DNA from: Spiribacter curvatus
GTDB taxonomy: Bacteria; Pseudomonadota; Gammaproteobacteria; Nitrococcales; Nitrococcaceae
Assembly (NCBI RefSeq): GCF_000485905.1
Contig: NC_022664.1
Coordinates: forward strand, 372,001 to 436,000
Length of the DNA stretch: 64,000 nucleotides
Direction: 5' to 3'
The position numbers were made by a program, and so were the translations under genes. The notes beneath the pieces are model-generated. The model saw nothing but the letters and a program-made list of their open reading frames with translations, was not told where the DNA came from and did no database searches. Positions within the stretch are counted from its first letter, which is position 1. Each line of letters begins with the position of its first letter. Shown one piece after another: positions 61,428 to 64,000 of the stretch.

Positions 61428-62251
61428 GAGGTCATGGTCTCCGGCATATCACGGGTGCCGACTGGCTGGCGTGCGGGCTCGACCGGGGTGTCGTCTGCCC
61501 GGTTGTAGAGCTCGCCGAGGCGGGCCTCACTCACGTCCGTGGTCGCCTCGTCCAGCGCCACGACACCATCCTTGAGACCGATGATGCGATCGGCGTAGTC
61601 CGTGGCCAGTTCCAGCTGATGCAGCGTGCAGAGCATGGCGAGATTGCGCTCGCGAACGATTTCCCAGAGGAGCTCGAGGACCTCACGTCCACCGCGGGGG
61701 TCGAGACTGGCAATGGGCTCGTCGGCGATGACGACCTCGGGCGATTGCATGAGCATTCGGGCAATGGCGACGCGCTGCTGCTGGCCGCCGGAGAGCTCGG
61801 CGGGTCGATGACCTGCGCGATCAGCGAGGCCGACCCGCTCGAGACAGGCCATGGCTTGCTCGCGATCGGTGGCCGATGCAAATCCGCCCACACAGTTGAT
61901 CAGGCCGAACCGGCGCTGGCCGAGGACACCCATCAGGACGTTCTGAAAGGTTGTCAGTTGAGCGACCAGGTTGAATTGCTGGAAAACGTAGCCCATGCGT
62001 CGGCGAATGCCACGGAGGTGAGCCCCGCGGGCGGTGGTGACCGCCTCGCCTCCGATCCGGATCTGGCCGGATTGCGCGCGGGAGAGGCCATTGAGAGTGC
62101 GCATCAGCGTCGATTTGCCGGAGCCATTCGCCCCCAGTAGCACAACGCCTTGTGCGGCCTGGATGTCGAAGGTAACGCCGCGCAACACCTCGAGACTGCC
62201 GTAGCGGACATGAACAGAGTCAACGCTCACGGGATGGCTGGTATCGCTCAT
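61424..62251 (-). CDS. phnC: Phosphonate/phosphate ABC ATP-binding protein
   Basis: Encodes 275 residues: Walker A LGANGSGKSTLMRTLNG, VFQQFNLVAQLT Q-loop, signature [16 protein letters not shown], Walker B EVVIADEPIASLDPRG and switch His in CTLHQLEL. The RRMGYVFQQFNLV stretch is typical of PhnC. AGGAAG upstream supports the ATG at 62251; a TTG at 62275 is an alternative. A hairpin with a T-rich tail lies between phnD and this gene. Confidence 0.92.
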   Translation of the reverse strand: MSDTSHPVSVDSVHVRYGSLEVLRGVTFDIQAAQGVVLLGANGSGKSTLMRTLNGLSRAQSGQIRIGGEAVTTARGAHLRGIRRRMGYVFQQFNLVAQLTTFQNVLMGVLGQRRFGLINCVGGFASATDREQAMACLERVGLADRAGHRPAELSGGQQQRVAIARMLMQSPEVVIADEPIASLDPRGGREVLELLWEIVRERNLAMLCTLHQLELATDYADRIIGLKDGVVALDEATTDVSEARLGELYNRADDTPVEPARQPVGTRDMPETMTS

Positions 62252-62267
62252 GGAGTGCTTCCTGCTT

Positions 62268-62302
62268 GAAAACAAGAAACCGCCCCGACGCGGTCGGGGC
62301 GG
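62268..62302 (-). terminator. Terminator/attenuator between phnD and phnC
   Basis: On the minus strand CCGCCCCGAC (62302-62293), a 3-base loop and GTCGGGGCGG (62289-62280) form a perfect 10-bp stem followed by TTTCTTGTTTTC. It ends 17 bp before the phnC ATG and overlaps its possible upstream start. Likely gives excess of the binding protein over the ATPase and permease. Confidence 0.8.
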
Positions 62303-62355
62303 CCTTCAGGGCTCAGCCGGCTGGCCTGTGGGCGCAACCGGCAAAGACGGACTGC

Positions 62356-63243
62356 TTACTCGCCGAGCGGAATGCCGGCGGCGTCGTAAGCCTGACGGAC
62401 CTGGTCGTAGATCGCCGGATCCGTCTCGAACGAGAGGTAGGCGTCACGCTCGATGAACTTATCCGCGTTGCGCTCGGTGGAGGTCAGCGACTCCCAGACC
62501 TGATCGCTATTCTCAGAGAGCGTCGTGCGCAGGGCATCGCGGCAGTCCTGGGCCAGTGAAGCGCGCATGATGACCGGATCACCGGGCAGCGTGTCGGTCT
62601 GAGCGAGCAGCCGGTACTCGGTATCCGGATCCTGTTCGCGGACCGCATCCCAGTCCTTGTTACCGCCACCCATGGCATCGACGTCACCATTGATGAGGGT
62701 CTGCACGCGGGCGTCTCCAGCCATCACGATGTCGAGCTGGTCGAGATTCAGACCGGCTTCGGCGAGAAGCTTGGACGGGAAGATGTGCCCGGAAGTGGAG
62801 CCCACATCCTTCAGCGCGATCCGCTTATCGGCGAGATCCGAGAGCTCCTGAATGTCGCTATCCGCCTTGACGACGAAGCTCGAGCCATAGTTTGGCCGGA
62901 CAATCGAGAAAAGGACATCGAGGTCAGCCAGCTCTTCGAACAGTACGTACTCCGAGGGGCCCGCAAAGACCATGTCGACTTCGTCGTACTGTAGGGCCGT
63001 ACCGGCAGCGGTCCGGTTGGCGATCGAGTAGAGCTCGAGCTCAACGCCCGTCATCTCTTCGAAGTCGTTGGCGAACGGGGCGAATGCCTCCTCAAGCGTT
63101 CCCATTCCCTCGATGCCCGTATCGGCCATCGACAGGGACGATGGGCAGACATCGGCCGGATGATTGTCGGCGAGGGCGGTCCCCATCAGGCCACCGCTGA
63201 GTGCAAGGGCGGCTGCGCCGCCGCTGAGGATCGTCTTGAACAT
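62356..63243 (-). CDS. phnD: Phosphonate/phosphate-type ABC substrate-binding protein
   Basis: Encodes 295 residues. MFKTILSGGAAALALSGGLM begins a signal peptide cleaved near ALA-D. The mature part follows PhnD/PtxB (LEEAFAPFANDFEEMTGVEL, DMVFAGPSEYVLF, IALKDVGSTSGHIFPSKLL, GDVDAMGGGNKDWDAV). Its acidity fits the halophile setting. The binding-site Ser/Thr cluster STSGH is present, which contacts the phosphonate oxygen in PhnD structures. Candidate PhoB-like repeats lie upstream. Confidence 0.9.
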   Translation of the reverse strand: MFKTILSGGAAALALSGGLMGTALADNHPADVCPSSLSMADTGIEGMGTLEEAFAPFANDFEEMTGVELELYSIANRTAAGTALQYDEVDMVFAGPSEYVLFEELADLDVLFSIVRPNYGSSFVVKADSDIQELSDLADKRIALKDVGSTSGHIFPSKLLAEAGLNLDQLDIVMAGDARVQTLINGDVDAMGGGNKDWDAVREQDPDTEYRLLAQTDTLPGDPVIMRASLAQDCRDALRTTLSENSDQVWESLTSTERNADKFIERDAYLSFETDPAIYDQVRQAYDAAGIPLGE

Positions 63244-63293
63244 GTTGTTGCTCCGCTTCCTGACGAATTAAACCGTCATTCTGCGGAGCGCTT

Positions 63294-63320
63294 ATGACAG
63301 GATTATTAATCCTCTATGAC
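63294..63320. promoter_or_regulatory. Candidate PhoB-like repeats before phnD
   Basis: On the minus strand GTCAT occurs at 63320-63316 and 63298-63294, 22 bp apart; the second is within CTGTCATAA, a perfect Pho half-site. Adjacent copies at 11 bp are not seen. GGATTATTAATCC (63300-63312) is a palindrome between them. PhoB control is plausible but weakly supported. Confidence 0.35.
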
Positions 63321-63337
63321 GTCGCGATGAACCGGTT

Positions 63338-64000
63338 CTAGAGCTCGTCGAGCCGTGTCCTGGCAAGCTTGGCGGCCGTGCTGTCAGGAAATGCCTCGAT
63401 AACCTGCTGCAGGGTGTCGCGTCCTTCCTCGTTCCGATCCTGTTCCAGGTGGACATAGCCGATCTTGAGCAGCGCATCGGGGTGTTTGCGACTGTCGGCG
63501 TGGTTATCAACCACTTGCTGGAAGGCCGTCATGGCCGCGTCAAAATCGCGAACGACGTAGTGTGATTCACCGAGCCAATAGCGGGCGTTGGCGGCAAGAT
63601 CCGCATCGGCATGATCGTCAAGGAACTGCTGGAAGGCCTCTACAGCGGCATCGTATCGTCCCGCCTGTAGCTCGCTGAAGGCCGCCTCATAGGCGTCGCG
63701 GGCCGCCGTTTGATCAGCTGACGAGCTGTCATCCACCGCTTCACTGCTGCTGTCGGACGGCTCTGCCTGATCGGCTGCAGCACTGTCAGAAGCGTTTTCA
63801 GCAGCATTTTCGGCAGCTTCATCAGCATTGTCGCCACTGTCAGCGGTTTCCAGTGCCTGCAACCGCCCATCCAGATCCAGATAGAGTTGACGCTGCTGAT
63901 CGCGAATGTCGTCTATCTGGCGCTGGAGGCGCTCGATTTCACCCCGCAGGGTCGTGATCTCGCGCTGCAGGGTCTCGGTCTGGTTCATCATCCGCATCAT
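63338..64000 (-). CDS. cpoB: Cell division coordinator CpoB/YbgF (partial, N-terminus outside window)
   Basis: The frame is open to the window edge, so the 220 residues seen are the C-terminal part. It begins in the trimeric coiled-coil segment (MMNQTETLQREITTLRGEIE), followed by an acidic Ala/Ser/Asp-rich linker (about residues 50-95) and TPR repeats AFSELQAGRYDAAVEAFQQF, YWLGESHYVVRDFDAAMTAF and PDALLKIGYVHLEQDRN. That is the CpoB/YbgF layout, the Tol-Pal-associated periplasmic protein. The signal peptide and first residues lie beyond 64000. The tol genes would be expected just outside. Confidence 0.88.
   Translation of the reverse strand: MMRMMNQTETLQREITTLRGEIERLQRQIDDIRDQQRQLYLDLDGRLQALETADSGDNADEAAENAAENASDSAAADQAEPSDSSSEAVDDSSSADQTAARDAYEAAFSELQAGRYDAAVEAFQQFLDDHADADLAANARYWLGESHYVVRDFDAAMTAFQQVVDNHADSRKHPDALLKIGYVHLEQDRNEEGRDTLQQVIEAFPDSTAAKLARTRLDEL

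Overview
The window is a dense, GC-rich chromosomal segment of a gammaproteobacterium. The markers are rplM-rpsI, ampDE, bamD-rluD-pgeF, clpB, an asymmetric AmpD/AmpE pair and two beta-barrel porins. Very acidic exported proteins, an ectoine-type TRAP uptake operon (teaABCD) and short intergenic gaps point to a moderately halophilic, streamlined member of the Ectothiorhodospiraceae, Spiribacter-like. That placement is inferred from gene content and was not tested by a search. Only two tRNAs (Gln, Lys) and no rRNA, IS element or CRISPR array are visible.

Layout. 1-5.8 kb: tail of an OsmC-family gene, rplM-rpsI, tRNA-Gln with a 95-bp duplication of its 3' end and terminator, a ThiS/MoaD-like ORF whose own start codon is missing, a SWIM-SNF2 helicase and an EamA transporter. 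5.8-15.6 kb: porin, DUF2288, msrA-Nudix, an AttEFGH-like ABC/lipocalin operon, an orphan mlaC overlapping a kinase-like gene, and a Bcr/CflA exporter. 15.6-23.1 kb: a coupled sirtuin-DUF2256-cryptochrome operon, a second porin, a DUF255 thioredoxin-fold protein and ampDE. 23.1-28.0 kb: teaDCBA on the minus strand, a TadE-like protein and a type IV pilin. 28.2-46.4 kb: sucCD, nadE, glnB, bamD, rluD, pgeF, clpB with a clear sigma-32 promoter, a GAF-GGDEF-EAL protein, an SDR, a metal-less M24 protein that may be ectoine-hydrolase-like, aspS, an SMR transporter and dps.

46.4-57.1 kb is the accessory part. It starts with one ORF that joins a CcdA-like antitoxin to a CcdB-like toxin. After metY comes an amide/ureide-type cluster: LysR regulator, nitrilase-family hydrolase, branched-chain/urea-type ABC transporter with a permease-ATPase fusion, AtzG-like subunit and AtzE-like amidase. 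The genes are coupled by short overlaps. Base composition there looks lower in GC than in the flanks, and 9 bp after the amidase stop there is a 20/21 copy of the 3' end of the tRNA-Lys gene at 60.5 kb, which reads as an integration scar.

57.1-64 kb: a small unknown protein, an OmpR-type response regulator and a 7TMR-DISM sensor kinase, tRNA-Lys, a phosphonate/phosphate ABC transporter (phnDCE order) and the C-terminal part of cpoB/ybgF. The most noteworthy items are the CcdA-CcdB fusion, the amide cluster with its tRNA-Lys scar, the tRNA-Gln tail duplication abutting the start-less MoaD-like gene, and the 12-bp repeat array on the dps stop codon.
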